Both the position numbers and the translations under genes were made by a program. Under the pieces are notes generated by a model, which worked only from the letters and a program-made list of their open reading frames with translations, was not told the origin of the DNA and did not search any database. A DNA stretch of 64,000 nucleotides, taken from the NCBI RefSeq assembly GCF_022968395.1, contig NZ_JALJQZ010000003.1:124001-188000 (forward strand), in the 5' to 3' direction. Below, one piece after another: positions 1 to 9,024 of the stretch (position 1 is its first letter; the number at the start of each line of letters is the position of its first letter). Origin of the DNA: Affinirhizobium lemnae (GTDB lineage Bacteria; Pseudomonadota; Alphaproteobacteria; Rhizobiales; Rhizobiaceae).

Positions 1-471
1 CGCATCCGGGCCGGTTTCGGTTATTGCCTCGAAACACCGGCGGGCGGCAATTATCCGCCAATCGTAACGCCGAACCTGATAACCAATCTCGATCAACCGA
101 TCATCGTTGAAGGGCCGGGGGGCGCGATCCCGTTTGTCGCGCATCGCCAGTTCCATGGAGACATCGAGTCACTCGGGTTTCGCATCGGCGATGTTGCCTA
201 TTGTAGCGATGTGAGCGGTTTTCCACCCGAAACGCCGGAAAAGCTGCAGGATCTCGATACGCTGATCATTGACGCACTTCAGTATCGGCCGCATCCCAGC
301 CATTATTCCCTGAGCGAAGCGCTGGAGTGGATCGAGAGGCTCAAGCCGCGCAAGGCCTTGCTGACGCATATGCATATTCCGCTGGACTATTGGACGGTGC
401 AGCAGGAAACTCCCGACCATGTCGAACCGGCCTATGACGGGCTGAGTTTCGAAGTGCACGGACACGATTGA
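1..471 (+). CDS. MBL-fold metallo-hydrolase, C-terminal part (5' end outside window)
   Basis: The frame is open from the first base to TGA at 469-471, so this is the last 156 codons of a longer gene. The visible part reads like the C-terminal half of PhnP/YcbL-type beta-lactamase-fold hydrolases. It has FVAHRQFHGD (candidate metal-binding His), then VAYCSDVSGFP with a central Asp, the IDALQYRPHPSHYS segment, and a terminal LLTHMH motif supplying late metal ligands. In rhizobia such a gene usually follows metG and tatD, which would lie to the left (from memory, not visible). A DUF2938 gene follows after 18 bases in the same direction. The substrate cannot be stated. Confidence 0.85.
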   Translation, partial: RIRAGFGYCLETPAGGNYPPIVTPNLITNLDQPIIVEGPGGAIPFVAHRQFHGDIESLGFRIGDVAYCSDVSGFPPETPEKLQDLDTLIIDALQYRPHPSHYSLSEALEWIERLKPRKALLTHMHIPLDYWTVQQETPDHVEPAYDGLSFEVHGHD

Positions 472-489
472 AGCTGAGGATTGAAGCGT

Positions 490-972
490 ATGGGTCTGCT
501 GATCTGTCACGGCATTCTGATCGGATTGGCGGCGACCGTCGCGATGGATATCTGGGCACTCATCCTGCATCTGGTTTTCAAGCAGAACAAACCAAACTGG
601 GCGCCGGCGGGACGCTGGTTTCACCGCGTCGCGCGCGGACATTTCCTGCATCAGGATCTCAGTGCAATCGAAGCGTTTCCTCAGGAACAGGCAGTCGGCT
701 GGTTTGGTCATTACGCGGTTGGCGTGGCCTACGGTATCATCTTCGCGCTGATCGTCGGGCCTTTATGGTTCGCAGCGCCAACATTCATCCCGGCCTGGAT
801 CTTCGGGATCGTGACCATCGGCGCCGGTTGGTTCATCATGCAGCCGGGCATGGGGTTTGGGGTAGCTGCGTCGAAGACACCCAGTCCAAACAAGGTGCGT
901 CTCTTGAATTTTGCAGCTCACACAGTGTTTGCGCTGGGCATGTATGGCAGCGGGCTGATCCTGATCGCATAG
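490..972 (+). CDS. DUF2938 family membrane protein
   Basis: A 160-residue, strongly hydrophobic protein with about four predicted membrane segments (residues ~3-27, ~70-95, ~97-120, ~138-158). The opening MGLLICHGILIGLAATVAMD and a later GHYAVGVAYG match the DUF2938 family of unknown function. A TTG at 481 is in frame, but GAGGA at 476-480 lies nine bases before ATG 490, so the ATG is preferred. It probably forms a short operon with the upstream MBL-fold gene. No function is proposed. Confidence 0.8.
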   Translation: MGLLICHGILIGLAATVAMDIWALILHLVFKQNKPNWAPAGRWFHRVARGHFLHQDLSAIEAFPQEQAVGWFGHYAVGVAYGIIFALIVGPLWFAAPTFIPAWIFGIVTIGAGWFIMQPGMGFGVAASKTPSPNKVRLLNFAAHTVFALGMYGSGLILIA

Positions 973-1182
973 CGACGATGATAGAATAGAAGAACGCATA
1001 CGAGAAAAGGGCACAATCAAGCATATATTATAGAACAGCCCTTGATTGAAATCAGATAAGCCAAATTATGGAACTGAAAGTCGCCTTTGCTGAACCATCA
1101 AATCGACCAATGTGATGATCAAAGTTCCGGTAGATATATAATCAACCCCCTTGAGCGGCAGCGCGTTTGCAGGAAATAACGG

Positions 1183-1332
1183 TCACGTGCTACCGATATA
1201 CTGGAAGTAAGCCCAGGCTAGGATAAAGGCCGCCATGACGCCTACAATGACCAGTGCCTTTTTCACGGTCGGCGGCGTTTGCCGCGGCGGTTTGACCGGC
1301 TTCGGCTTGTTGAACTTGATGACGTCACCCAT
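1183..1332 (-). CDS. Small single-pass membrane protein (49 aa), hypothetical
   Basis: Reverse-strand ORF of 49 codons plus TGA. It encodes a basic, proline-rich N-terminus (KFNKPKPVKPPRQTPP) and one hydrophobic helix, ALVIVGVMAAFILAWAYF. This cytosolic basic tail plus one anchor is typical of genuine small inner-membrane proteins and unlikely to arise by chance. The ribosome site is weak (ACGGAA upstream). A 40-codon frame (1325-1447) ends over its start but has no ribosome site. It stands alone in an otherwise gene-free region. Function unknown; coding status likely rather than certain. Confidence 0.45.
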   Translation of the reverse strand: MGDVIKFNKPKPVKPPRQTPPTVKKALVIVGVMAAFILAWAYFQYIGST

Positions 1333-1731
1333 AATAAATTCCGTAGTTCTGATCTTCTGCGTTTAACCGGCCGATGCTGTCGCACCATGTCGGCAGTTCG
1401 TGGAATGATTCCGGTCCGTCCTCCATTCTAAAGCCTGTATTGTTCATGGCAACATCACTGGTGCGGGGCTAACACGCCTTCTGAGGAAGCGCTGAAGACC
1501 TATGCTTTGAAGGATTAAAGCCTACAAATCTCCAGTGACACTGCAAAGCTCGATATGCAGGAGACGTCCTACGAGAGATCCATCGAGAAATATATTTCTG
1601 AATAACCGGATCAGATCAAATCGTGGCTTTGTTAATAATCCTAAATTCTCGAGAGTCGGCATTCGTTCCGAACTTTTCCGACGTTAGGAATTCTTCCAGA
1701 CAGTGCCTCAGCTTAGCTAAAGGAGCGAGAA
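1333..1731. other. Gene-poor intergenic region
   Basis: About 400 bases upstream of the XRE-type regulator. The only frame seen is a 40-codon reverse ORF (1325-1447) without a ribosome site. The part from about 1580 to 1700 is AT-richer and may hold the regulator's promoter, but no convincing -35/-10 pair was found. No RNA gene or repeat is recognised. Confidence 0.4.
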
Positions 1732-2103
1732 ATGAGATTCAGTAGCATCACAGGCTATGGTAATGAGCCGGAACAGAATACGATTGGGGGCCGCATCTCA
1801 ATCGCCCGGGAGACGCTAGAACTATCTTTGAACAAAGCTGCCGGGACAGTGGATGTCAGCCAAACTGTGTGGTCCAACTGGGAGCGCGATCGATGTGAGC
1901 CACCCCCGCAAATGCTTGTTCGTATTGCCGAGACCCTGCAGGTGACCCTTTACTGGCTCTTGACCGGCCGAGGTGTTGGTCCGTGCTGGCGGGATCTCAT
2001 CGAGATTTCGCCCTCCACATTAGAGTGCTGCTGGCAAGCTATGGAGCCATCCCCTCTGGCAGAAATCTTTTTCCCGTCAAGCCGGTTGACTGCCCCTCGT
2101 TAG
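1732..2103 (+). CDS. XRE-family helix-turn-helix regulator
   Basis: A 123-residue protein with a Cro/CI-type HTH at about residues 20-75: GGRISIARETLELSLNKAAG, then VSQTVWSNWERDR as recognition helix, then PPPQMLVRIAETLQV and YWLLTGRG, the standard end of an XRE domain. The remaining ~45 residues are unlike any family I recognise. AGGAGCG lies just before the ATG. It has no close operon partner, so its target is unknown. It could act on itself or on a distant locus. Confidence 0.8.
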   Translation: MRFSSITGYGNEPEQNTIGGRISIARETLELSLNKAAGTVDVSQTVWSNWERDRCEPPPQMLVRIAETLQVTLYWLLTGRGVGPCWRDLIEISPSTLECCWQAMEPSPLAEIFFPSSRLTAPR

Positions 2104-2300
2104 TGGCTATTTCTCGCCTCCTCGCAACGACGATGCCGAATCTTGATCGGGTTCGGTCCAGATTGAAACCATGACCCAAATTGAGACGTTCGAGAGTGTA
2201 GATTGGCGGAACGGTTGGCGAATTCCAGCCAGACGCAAGCATGAGGTGGTAACCCTTATGTCACAGCCAGGATGAACCGGGCGCAGAAAGGGGCAATGAT

Positions 2301-2459
2301 ATGACCGACTTGGAACAGCATATGGACTCACAAGAAGTAGCACTGGCACTGTATCTGGAAGAGAACGACGGTGACCGTCTGACCGATATCCTTGTTGCTG
2401 CGCTCGATGATGCCCTGCGCCTCATGCAGGAAGATGCCGGGCGCCAGACCCTCCATTAA
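2301..2459 (+). CDS. Small acidic hypothetical protein (52 aa)
   Basis: ORF from ATG 2301 to TAA 2457-2459, preceded by AAAGGGGCA as a plausible ribosome site. The product (MTDLEQHMDSQEVALALYLE, then a helical segment DRLTDILVAALDDALRLMQE) is acidic and likely all-helical, with no membrane segment or known domain. The helical periodicity of Leu/Ala favours a real protein. It lies between the XRE gene and the converging end of the kinase gene. No function is proposed. Confidence 0.5.
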   Translation: MTDLEQHMDSQEVALALYLEENDGDRLTDILVAALDDALRLMQEDAGRQTLH

Positions 2460-2564
2460 TAGGCATATCGTCGTGCGTTTGTGTGCGCAGCGGTTTAGCG
2501 ATAACGATATGCGCTTTAGCTCCTAACGTTTGGAGTTACCGTATCTACGGTGACAAAATGTTAC

Positions 2565-3947
2565 TTACGTAAAATGCGGAAGATCGATTTTCACGATCAG
2601 GCCACGCTGGTTCAACCCCGAGTACAATGAAACAGACCCACCGTGCACAGTGGCTATTTCCTCGACAATGGGAAGACCCAGGCCTGTGCCACGATCGTCA
2701 GCCCGGTCCGCACGATCAAAACGTCTCATCACTGTTCCGATCTTGTCAGGTGGGATTCCCGGTCCATCATCCTCGATTTCCAGCCGAATGGATCGTTCCG
2801 TCCGCACTACCCGCGTAGTCACCTCAGCGCCCGGCCCTGCGTAGAGCAGCGCGTTTGAGATAAGGTTCTTCATTAGCTCGGCGATGAGAAGCGGTTCTGC
2901 CCGAATGAACGCCTCGCCCTCGCCCTCAAAACCAAGATCAATTCCGGCTTCTGCGGCCGCCGGCACGTATTCGCCTGTCACATCGCGCGCCAGATGAACA
3001 AGATCGACTTGTTCAAGCTTTGAGATGGAAGATGCGGTTGCGTCCAGCCGCGACATGGTCAGCAGTTGCGCAAGCACACGTTCGGCACGAGCGATTGCCG
3101 CGTCTGCATGCTCGATCGCTTCTCGTGCAACAGTCGGATCATTCGACCTGGCGGCCAGAGCGAGCTGCGTTCGCACCACAGCGAGCGGTGTTCGCAGCTG
3201 ATGGCTGGCATTGCCGGTAAAGTGACGGAGCGCCTCCAGCGAGGACTGAAGCCTGATCATGAAGGAGTTGATGGTCTCCACGAGGCCCTCGACCTCAGAC
3301 GGGACTGTCTCCTGAATGGGTTCCAGATCTTCAGGATTGCGCCGGGCAATGGCCTCTCCCAGACGATTGAGCGGTCGCAAGGCAAGGGAAACCGCCACCC
3401 AAACGATGACAGCCGCTCCGGACATCATCAGGATCAGCCGCAACGCGGAATGCAGAAGGATCGACCGCGCCAGCTGTCGCCTCGCGATCGTCGTTTCCGC
3501 AACCGTAACCGTGAAGGGAACAGAGGAAATGCCCGTGGAAGCAGAGCGCGCTAGGGTAGCCACCCTGATCGGATCACCCCGGAACTGCAAATTGTCGAAG
3601 ACCGCCGCCTGCCCTTCCTTCTGGGGAAGCGTCGGCAAGGTCTGATAGCCGGTGATGAAGCTGCCCGATGGGCCATCGACCCTGTAGAACACACGGTCCT
3701 GCGCAGCGGAGGTCAGCATTTCCAAGGCCACGTAAGGAATATCCACTTCCAGCGAGCCGTCTTCGGCAACGACCACCCGCTCGGCAATGGCCAGCGCGGA
3801 GCCAGCCAGCACGCGGTCAGATACCTCGTTGGCGGTTTGCTGCGCTTCTCTCCAGGTATCGACCAGAGCAATGCTGCCGAGCACCGCCGTACCGGCCAGC
3901 AGCCAGAGAAGCAGGCGTCCGCGGATGGAGTGCGTGACCGACCTCAT
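2565..3947 (-). CDS. tctE: TctE-like sensor histidine kinase
   Basis: A 460-residue membrane kinase. It has one membrane helix near residues 11-30, a periplasmic sensor region (~31-165) of the 2CSK_N/TctE type, a second helix (~168-190), HAMP, then HisKA with NASHQLRTPLAVV (phospho-acceptor His249). The ATPase part has N-box LMKNLISNALLYAG, G1 EDDGPGIPPDK and G2 GTGLGLPIVEE. Its ATG overlaps the stop of the response-regulator gene by four bases (ATGA), so the two are co-translated. Next to tctCBA it is inferred to sense tricarboxylates such as citrate; the ligand is not proven by sequence. Confidence 0.9.
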   Translation of the reverse strand: MRSVTHSIRGRLLLWLLAGTAVLGSIALVDTWREAQQTANEVSDRVLAGSALAIAERVVVAEDGSLEVDIPYVALEMLTSAAQDRVFYRVDGPSGSFITGYQTLPTLPQKEGQAAVFDNLQFRGDPIRVATLARSASTGISSVPFTVTVAETTIARRQLARSILLHSALRLILMMSGAAVIVWVAVSLALRPLNRLGEAIARRNPEDLEPIQETVPSEVEGLVETINSFMIRLQSSLEALRHFTGNASHQLRTPLAVVRTQLALAARSNDPTVAREAIEHADAAIARAERVLAQLLTMSRLDATASSISKLEQVDLVHLARDVTGEYVPAAAEAGIDLGFEGEGEAFIRAEPLLIAELMKNLISNALLYAGPGAEVTTRVVRTERSIRLEIEDDGPGIPPDKIGTVMRRFDRADRADDRGTGLGLPIVEEIATVHGGSVSLYSGLNQRGLIVKIDLPHFT

Positions 3948-4621
3948 GTTTCGGTCTGGGCCTGATCAAGGTAATACCCTATCCCGCGGGCCGTCTTCAC
4001 GGTAAGCCCATAGGCTTGGAGCCGTTTGCGCAGGCGGCTGACATATTGCTCGATCGCATTCGCGGACAGATCATCATCGAAACCAGAGAGCGAGCCGATG
4101 ATGGCATCCTTGCTGACCACTTTCCCAGCCCGCAAAAAAAGAAGCTCCAGCAGAGCCAGTTCACGCGCCGGAATATCAACCGGACGTCCAGCACTCGTGA
4201 AGCTGCGCGATGTCAGATCGAAGGCCAGCGCCCCAAACTCGACGCGCGAACTGCGCAAACCCGCCTGACGCCTGAGGAGAACGCGAATACGCGCTTCAAG
4301 CTCGGAAACATCGAACGGCTTCGTGAGATAATCATCTGCGCCGAGATCCAGCCCCCTCACCCGTTCTTCAGGCGCGCCACGCGCCGTAACGATGATAACG
4401 GCTGCCTGATTCTGATGCGAGCGAAGAGAGCGCAATACATCCAGCCCATCCATCTCCGGGAGGTTCAGATCGAGGATGATGAGATCGAAGGCTTCCGCTC
4501 TTGCGGCCGATTCTGCCGAGAGACCGTCACCCACGACATCGACCGTGTAGCCGCTGCCGCGCAGGATTGTCGCCAGACCTTCCGAAAGCGTCGCGTTGTC
4601 TTCAACCAGCAGAATTCGCAA
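3944..4621 (-). CDS. tctD: TctD-like OmpR-family response regulator
   Basis: A 225-residue regulator. The receiver domain (1-~115) has the acidic pair in VEDN, phospho-acceptor Asp51 in LIILDLNLPEMDG, and Lys101 in DDYLTKPFD. The C-terminal winged helix (~125-220) has SRSFTSAGRPVDIPARELALL and YVSRLRKRLQ. The start is TTG at 4621, placed by a strong GGGGGAG ahead of it. It is first in an operon with the kinase and is divergent from the periplasmic binding-protein gene. Its likely DNA target is the tandem 11-bp repeat at 5849-5870, because OmpR/PhoB-type proteins bind such direct repeats. Confidence 0.9.
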   Translation of the reverse strand: MRILLVEDNATLSEGLATILRGSGYTVDVVGDGLSAESAARAEAFDLIILDLNLPEMDGLDVLRSLRSHQNQAAVIIVTARGAPEERVRGLDLGADDYLTKPFDVSELEARIRVLLRRQAGLRSSRVEFGALAFDLTSRSFTSAGRPVDIPARELALLELLFLRAGKVVSKDAIIGSLSGFDDDLSANAIEQYVSRLRKRLQAYGLTVKTARGIGYYLDQAQTET

Positions 4622-4718
4622 AGAAATCTCCCCCTAGATAAGCTTCACGATAGAGGCGAAATGAGCGCCTGTCACGCCGCGATGGCCCAGATTCGCGAGC
4701 TTCCGCTTGTGGATAGCG

Positions 4719-5816
4719 ATGGCGTTCGGCATCATGGCCAGCATGAAAGCCTCACGCCTTGCCATGTTCATCGCACTTTTTTTCTCCGCATCGGTCGTGC
4801 ATGCGGAAGTCACACTGTTTCCGGCTATTTCCGGGCGGGCCAATGCGCCAGAACTGGTGGTTTATTCCTCGCTCGACGAACCACTGGCAAAGCCGATGAT
4901 CGTGAAGTTCCAGCAGGCAAATCCCGACATTGCCGTCCGTTATGAGGATATGCTGACCGGTGTCATCTACGACCGGATCGTACAGGAAACGGACTCTGGG
5001 CGGAAAACGGCGGATTTCGCGTTTTCATCGGCCATGGACCTGCAGGTCAAACTGGCCAATGACGGCTATGCGCAGGCAAGCCATCTGCCGATGAGCCTTC
5101 GGTGGCCGAACTGGGCGAACTGGCGCGATACCGCCTATGCGCTGACCTTCGAACCTGCCGTCTTCGTCTACCACAAGCCGAGCTTCAAGAACCTGACGGT
5201 GCCTTCAACCCGCGCCGAATTCATTCAGTTCCTGCAGAGCCAGGGCGATGCGGTACATGGGCGCATCGCAACCTACGATATCGAGCGATCGGGCGTCGGG
5301 TTCCTCTTCATGTCGCGCGATCAGGAACAGTTCGACGATATCTGGTCCGTTGTGAAGGCAATGGGCGCCGCGGGCGTGAAGCTCTATTCGACAAGCCAGG
5401 CGATTCTGGAACGGGTGGCAGACGGGCGCTTCGTGCTGGGCTACAACATTCTTGGCTCCTACGCCGCCGATTGGGCGGCGCGTCATCCCGATGTCGGTAT
5501 CGTCCTGCCAAAGGATTACACCGTCGTCATGTCACGTATCGGGCTTGTTCCGCAGGCGGCAGCGACACCGGAACTGGGGCGCAAGTTTCTGGATTTCTTC
5601 ATGTCACGAGAGGGCCAGACCATCCTGACGCAGGAACTCCAGATCCCAGCCGTCAATCCTGACGTCGCGGTCGGAAATACGGCAACGACGATGCGCGAAA
5701 TGCTGGGAGGTCAGTTGAAGCCCGTACCGGTCAGCCCCGGCCTCATGGTCTACCTTGATCAGGTCAAGCGCTCGCGACTCATCGCGAAGTGGAACGACGT
5801 TCTCAGATTGCAATAA
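4719..5816 (+). CDS. Orphan periplasmic substrate-binding protein (ABC/PgtC-like)
   Basis: About 365 residues with a signal peptide (MKASRLAMFIALFFSASVVHA) and the two-lobe extracellular solute-binding fold: LVVYSSLDEPLAKPMIVKF near the N-terminus and KFLDFFMSREGQTILTQE near the C-terminus, as in iron/phosphonate and PgtC-like proteins. Several starts are in frame (TTG 4707, ATG 4719, 4734, 4743); 4719 follows GGAT and all keep the signal peptide. No ABC permease or ATPase gene is nearby. The gene sits between the two-component operon and tctCBA, so a role as co-sensor for the kinase, as PgtC does for PgtB, is an inference from layout. Confidence 0.8.
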   Translation: MAFGIMASMKASRLAMFIALFFSASVVHAEVTLFPAISGRANAPELVVYSSLDEPLAKPMIVKFQQANPDIAVRYEDMLTGVIYDRIVQETDSGRKTADFAFSSAMDLQVKLANDGYAQASHLPMSLRWPNWANWRDTAYALTFEPAVFVYHKPSFKNLTVPSTRAEFIQFLQSQGDAVHGRIATYDIERSGVGFLFMSRDQEQFDDIWSVVKAMGAAGVKLYSTSQAILERVADGRFVLGYNILGSYAADWAARHPDVGIVLPKDYTVVMSRIGLVPQAAATPELGRKFLDFFMSREGQTILTQELQIPAVNPDVAVGNTATTMREMLGGQLKPVPVSPGLMVYLDQVKRSRLIAKWNDVLRLQ

Positions 5817-5848
5817 AGTAATTATAATTCCCGTATCAGGCGAATTTA

Positions 5849-5876
5849 TTAAACGTCAGTTAAATGTCAGGATAAT
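5849..5876 (+). promoter_or_regulatory. Tandem 11-bp repeat plus -10-like box upstream of tctC (putative TctD site)
   Basis: TTAAACGTCAG (5849-5859) is followed directly by TTAAATGTCAG (5860-5870), ten of eleven bases identical, then GATAAT (5871-5876); a second -10 candidate CTTAAT lies at 5884-5889. Direct repeats spaced by one helical turn are the known binding form of OmpR/PhoB-type regulators, and this resembles a Pho-box in layout. No -35 element is evident, as expected for an activated promoter. The half-sites also fit TTAA-N7-TTAA, so binding by CtrA is an alternative. Confidence 0.6.
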
Positions 5877-6031
5877 GTGGTCGCTTAATGGCATTCGGGA
5901 TCGTGGAGGCGCTCCCGATGTGACTGGGGGGAGTGAGCCGATCCGAGCCAGGATTGGCCGAATGACGTGAACCGTTCTCCTTCCGGCACAGCCAGAACAT
6001 GCGCAGCCAGTGCGCCAACGGAGGACAACAC

Positions 6032-6976
6032 TTGAAACACGTATTTCTCGCATCCCTGATTGCAGGTTCCATCGCTCTTCCGGCCTATGCCGCTGACTAC
6101 ACCATCATGGCTCCTGCAGCGCCAGGCGGCGGCTGGGACCAGACGGCGCGTTCTCTGCAGACGGCATTCCAGCAGGAAGGCATTTCCAAGAACGTACAGG
6201 TCATGAACGTTCCGGGCGCCGGCGGCACTATCGGTCTCGCACAGTTCGCCAGCCAGCAGAAGGGCAAGGACAACGCCCTGATCGTCGGCGGCTACGTCAT
6301 GGTCGGCGCAATCCTGACCAACAAGTCCCCGGTCACCTTGAAGGACGTTACCCCGATCGCACGTCTGACCGGCGAAGACGAAGCGATCGTCGTTCCTGCA
6401 TCCTCGCCGATCAAGTCGATGGCCGACCTCGTCGCAGCCCTCAAGAAGGATCCGGGCAAGGTTTCCTGGGGCGGCGGTTCCGCAGGCGGCGTGGACCATA
6501 TCGCTGCCGGCCTGATTGCAAAGGCTTCCGGCGTTGATCCGACCAAGATCAACTACATCGCGTTTTCCGGCGGCGGTGAAGCGCTTGCTGCTATTCTCGG
6601 CTCGCAGGTGACCGTCGGCATTTCCGGCTACGGTGAATTCGAAAGCCAGGTCAAGTCCGGAACGCTTCGCCTGCTGGCAACTTCTGGCGAGAAGCGCATT
6701 CCGGGCGTGGATGCCCCGACGCTGAAGGAAGCCGGTGTAGATGTTGCCGTTCAGAACTGGCGCATGGTCGCCGCAGCTCCTGGCCTTTCCGCAGAGCAGA
6801 AGGCAAAGGTAACAGCTGACGTTCAGAAGCTCGCAACCTCCAAGACCTGGCAGGAAACCCTGAAGACAAAGGGCTGGCAGGACACTTTCCTCGCAGGCCC
6901 GGCTTTTGAAGCGCAGCTTGCCAAGGACATCTCCGCCACCGAAGGCATCCTGAAAGATATCGGTCTGGTGAAATGA
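6032..6976 (+). CDS. tctC: Tripartite tricarboxylate transporter substrate-binding protein TctC
   Basis: A 314-residue periplasmic protein of the Bug/TctC family. It binds citrate-like tricarboxylates and delivers them to TctAB. The start is TTG 6032: GGAGGA at 6020-6025 lies six bases before it, and it begins the signal peptide ([20 protein letters not shown]). Family signatures include [16 protein letters not shown] after the signal peptide and [17 protein letters not shown]. tctB follows with an ATGA overlap. Expression probably depends on the repeat at 5849-5870. Confidence 0.93.
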   Translation: MKHVFLASLIAGSIALPAYAADYTIMAPAAPGGGWDQTARSLQTAFQQEGISKNVQVMNVPGAGGTIGLAQFASQQKGKDNALIVGGYVMVGAILTNKSPVTLKDVTPIARLTGEDEAIVVPASSPIKSMADLVAALKKDPGKVSWGGGSAGGVDHIAAGLIAKASGVDPTKINYIAFSGGGEALAAILGSQVTVGISGYGEFESQVKSGTLRLLATSGEKRIPGVDAPTLKEAGVDVAVQNWRMVAAAPGLSAEQKAKVTADVQKLATSKTWQETLKTKGWQDTFLAGPAFEAQLAKDISATEGILKDIGLVK

Positions 6977-7464
6977 GCCAAGAGCCTTTGATCAAGGCAG
7001 AACAGCGCCGCCCCGATTGGGCGGCGCTTGTTATCGCCGCTATTCTCATTGCCATTGCTGGCGTCATCTTTTTCGATGCTGCACGGCTGCGCGAAGTCAC
7101 CGGTTATTCTCCGGTCGGTCCCGCAACGGTTCCCCACTGGATCGCTATCGGTCTGGTTCTTTTGGCCATCTGGACCATCATTGCAGCCTTCCGAGGCGAT
7201 TTTCCGGAGCGTGAAAAGCAGGAAATCAAGCCGGTTGTATGGGTGATCGGCGGCCTTGCGGCACAGATGCTTCTCCTGAACACGGCCGGATTCTCCATTG
7301 CGACCGGCATCCTGTTTGCCGCGACTGCTGCCGGTTTCGGCAAGCGCAAGATCTGGTTCTCACTGCCGATCGGAATCGTGCTCTGTCTTGTCGTATGGCT
7401 GATCTTTGCCGGATTGCTGCAGCTTTCGCTTCCTGCCGGTCCGCTCGAGCGCCTCTTCCAGTAA
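6973..7464 (+). CDS. tctB: Tripartite tricarboxylate transporter small membrane subunit TctB
   Basis: A 163-residue protein with four predicted membrane helices, the usual size and topology for TctB. The helices are near residues 17-35, 55-73, 85-118 and 122-150; [20 protein letters not shown] between the first two is typical of the family. It starts within the tctC stop codon (ATGA), implying translational coupling, and ends ten bases before tctA. With TctA it forms the sodium- or proton-coupled inner-membrane transporter fed by TctC. Confidence 0.9.
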   Translation: MSQEPLIKAEQRRPDWAALVIAAILIAIAGVIFFDAARLREVTGYSPVGPATVPHWIAIGLVLLAIWTIIAAFRGDFPEREKQEIKPVVWVIGGLAAQMLLLNTAGFSIATGILFAATAAGFGKRKIWFSLPIGIVLCLVVWLIFAGLLQLSLPAGPLERLFQ

Positions 7465-7474
7465 AGGTATTGCC

Positions 7475-8992
7475 ATGAGCACTTTTGAGTTCCTCATGCA
7501 GGGCGTCGTGGTTGCCATGCAACCCATGAACCTGCTCTACGCCTTGATCGGCGTGACGCTCGGCACGGCTGTCGGTGTGCTTCCGGGCATCGGTCCGGCG
7601 TTGACGGTCGCCCTTCTGCTGCCCGTTACATACCAGTTGGACCCGGCCGGCTCACTCATCATGTTTGCCGGGATCTATTACGGCGGCATGTATGGCGGTT
7701 CGACGACATCGATCCTTCTCAACACGCCAGGTGAAAGTGCCTCCATCGTCACCGCGCTCGAAGGCAACAAGATGGCACGGGCCGGACGCGGCGGACCGGC
7801 CTTGGCGACAGCGGCAATCGGCTCCTTCGTTGCGGGCCTCATTGCCACCGTCGGCCTCGCCTTCATTGCTCCCTATATCGTCAAGCTGGCGCTGGTCTTC
7901 GGCCCTTGCGAATATTTCGCACTCATGGTGCTCGCCTTCATCACGGTCTCGTCCGCCTTTGGCGATTCCACATTGCGCGGCCTCACCTCGCTGTTCATCG
8001 GTCTCGCCCTGTCGCTGATCGGCATCGACCAGTTGACCGGACAGACCCGCCTCGCCTTCGGCGTGCCCGACCTTCTGGACGGCGTCGAGGTCACCACGCT
8101 GGCGGTTGCCATGTTCGCCATCGGCGAAACGCTGTTCATCGCAGCACATGGGTCGTTTGGTCCTGATAAGGTCGAGGCTGTCAAAGGCTCGATCTGGATG
8201 AGCGCGAATGACTGGGCGCGTTCCTGGAAGCCGTGGTTGCGCGGCACGGCGATTGGCTTCCCTATCGGCGCAATGCCGGCGGGCGGCGCCGAAATTGGCA
8301 CTTTTCTTTCCTATGCTACTGAGAAGCGGCTGACGAAACATCCGGAAGAGTTCGGCAACGGCGCAATCGAAGGCGTTGCGGGGCCGGAGGCTGCCAACAA
8401 TGCATCGGCTGCGGGAACGCTCGTGCCGCTGTTGACGCTGGGCCTTCCGACGACTGCGACCGCCGCGATCATGCTTGCGGGCTTCCAGCAATATGGTCTC
8501 CAGCCGGGTCCACTGCTGTTTGCCACCAATCCGCAACTGGTCTGGGGCCTGATCGCCTCGTTGCTGATTGCCAACTTCATGCTGCTGGTGCTGAACCTTC
8601 CGCTGATCGGTCTCTGGGTCCGCCTGCTGACAATCCCGAAGCCCTGGCTTTACGCAGGGATCCTCGTGTTCGCCACACTCGGAACCATCGGTGCGAACCC
8701 CTCCGTCTTCGAACTGGGCATGCTGCTGGCGTTCGGCGTAATGGGCTACATCATGCGCGTTCTGGGCTACCCGATCGCACCGGTTGTCGTTGGCCTGATC
8801 CTCGGGCCTCTTGCGGAGCAGCAGTTGCGTCGCGCTTTGGCGATCAGCCAAGGTGACTTCACAGTGCTCTTCACATCACCGATTGCGGCCGTACTTCTTG
8901 CCATTGCCGCGCTGGCGCTGATCGTACCGCTTATCCTGCGGGCACGCGGTCGCGGAGAAGTTCTCTCCCAAATGGCTGCCAACGAGGATTGA
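7475..8992 (+). CDS. tctA: Tripartite tricarboxylate transporter large membrane subunit TctA
   Basis: A 505-residue protein with about 12 membrane helices. Family signatures are present: [18 protein letters not shown] near residue 25, [18 protein letters not shown] near 70, the second conserved loop [17 protein letters not shown] near 270, and [16 protein letters not shown]. The start is ATG 7475; the frame is open further upstream inside tctB, but [10 protein letters not shown] is the usual beginning. It is the last gene of tctCBA and is followed by an 18-C tract and a GC-rich hairpin. Confidence 0.93.
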   Translation: MSTFEFLMQGVVVAMQPMNLLYALIGVTLGTAVGVLPGIGPALTVALLLPVTYQLDPAGSLIMFAGIYYGGMYGGSTTSILLNTPGESASIVTALEGNKMARAGRGGPALATAAIGSFVAGLIATVGLAFIAPYIVKLALVFGPCEYFALMVLAFITVSSAFGDSTLRGLTSLFIGLALSLIGIDQLTGQTRLAFGVPDLLDGVEVTTLAVAMFAIGETLFIAAHGSFGPDKVEAVKGSIWMSANDWARSWKPWLRGTAIGFPIGAMPAGGAEIGTFLSYATEKRLTKHPEEFGNGAIEGVAGPEAANNASAAGTLVPLLTLGLPTTATAAIMLAGFQQYGLQPGPLLFATNPQLVWGLIASLLIANFMLLVLNLPLIGLWVRLLTIPKPWLYAGILVFATLGTIGANPSVFELGMLLAFGVMGYIMRVLGYPIAPVVVGLILGPLAEQQLRRALAISQGDFTVLFTSPIAAVLLAIAALALIVPLILRARGRGEVLSQMAANED

Positions 8993-9006
8993 TCCAACAC
9001 CGATTA

Positions 9007-9024
9007 CCCCCCCCCCCCCCCCCC
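9007..9024 (+). repeat. 18-base poly-C tract
   Basis: Eighteen consecutive C residues directly 3' of tctA. Such tracts change length by slipped-strand mispairing and are also a common assembly or sequencing weak point. Being intergenic it cannot shift a reading frame. Its last five bases form part of a GC-rich hairpin, so length changes could only affect RNA folding or the spacing to the next gene. Confidence 0.9.

Noticed and set aside
1042-1055. TTGAT-N4-ATCAG, an FNR/FixK-like box
   Set aside because: One mismatch from consensus and no gene start at a useful distance on either strand.
1325-1447. 40-codon reverse ORF overlapping the start of the 49-residue membrane peptide
   Set aside because: No ribosome site and no structural signature; an open frame of this size is expected by chance.
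2171-2275. 34-codon forward ORF upstream of the 52-residue gene
   Set aside because: No ribosome site, no recognisable helix or membrane segment, and very short; most likely chance.
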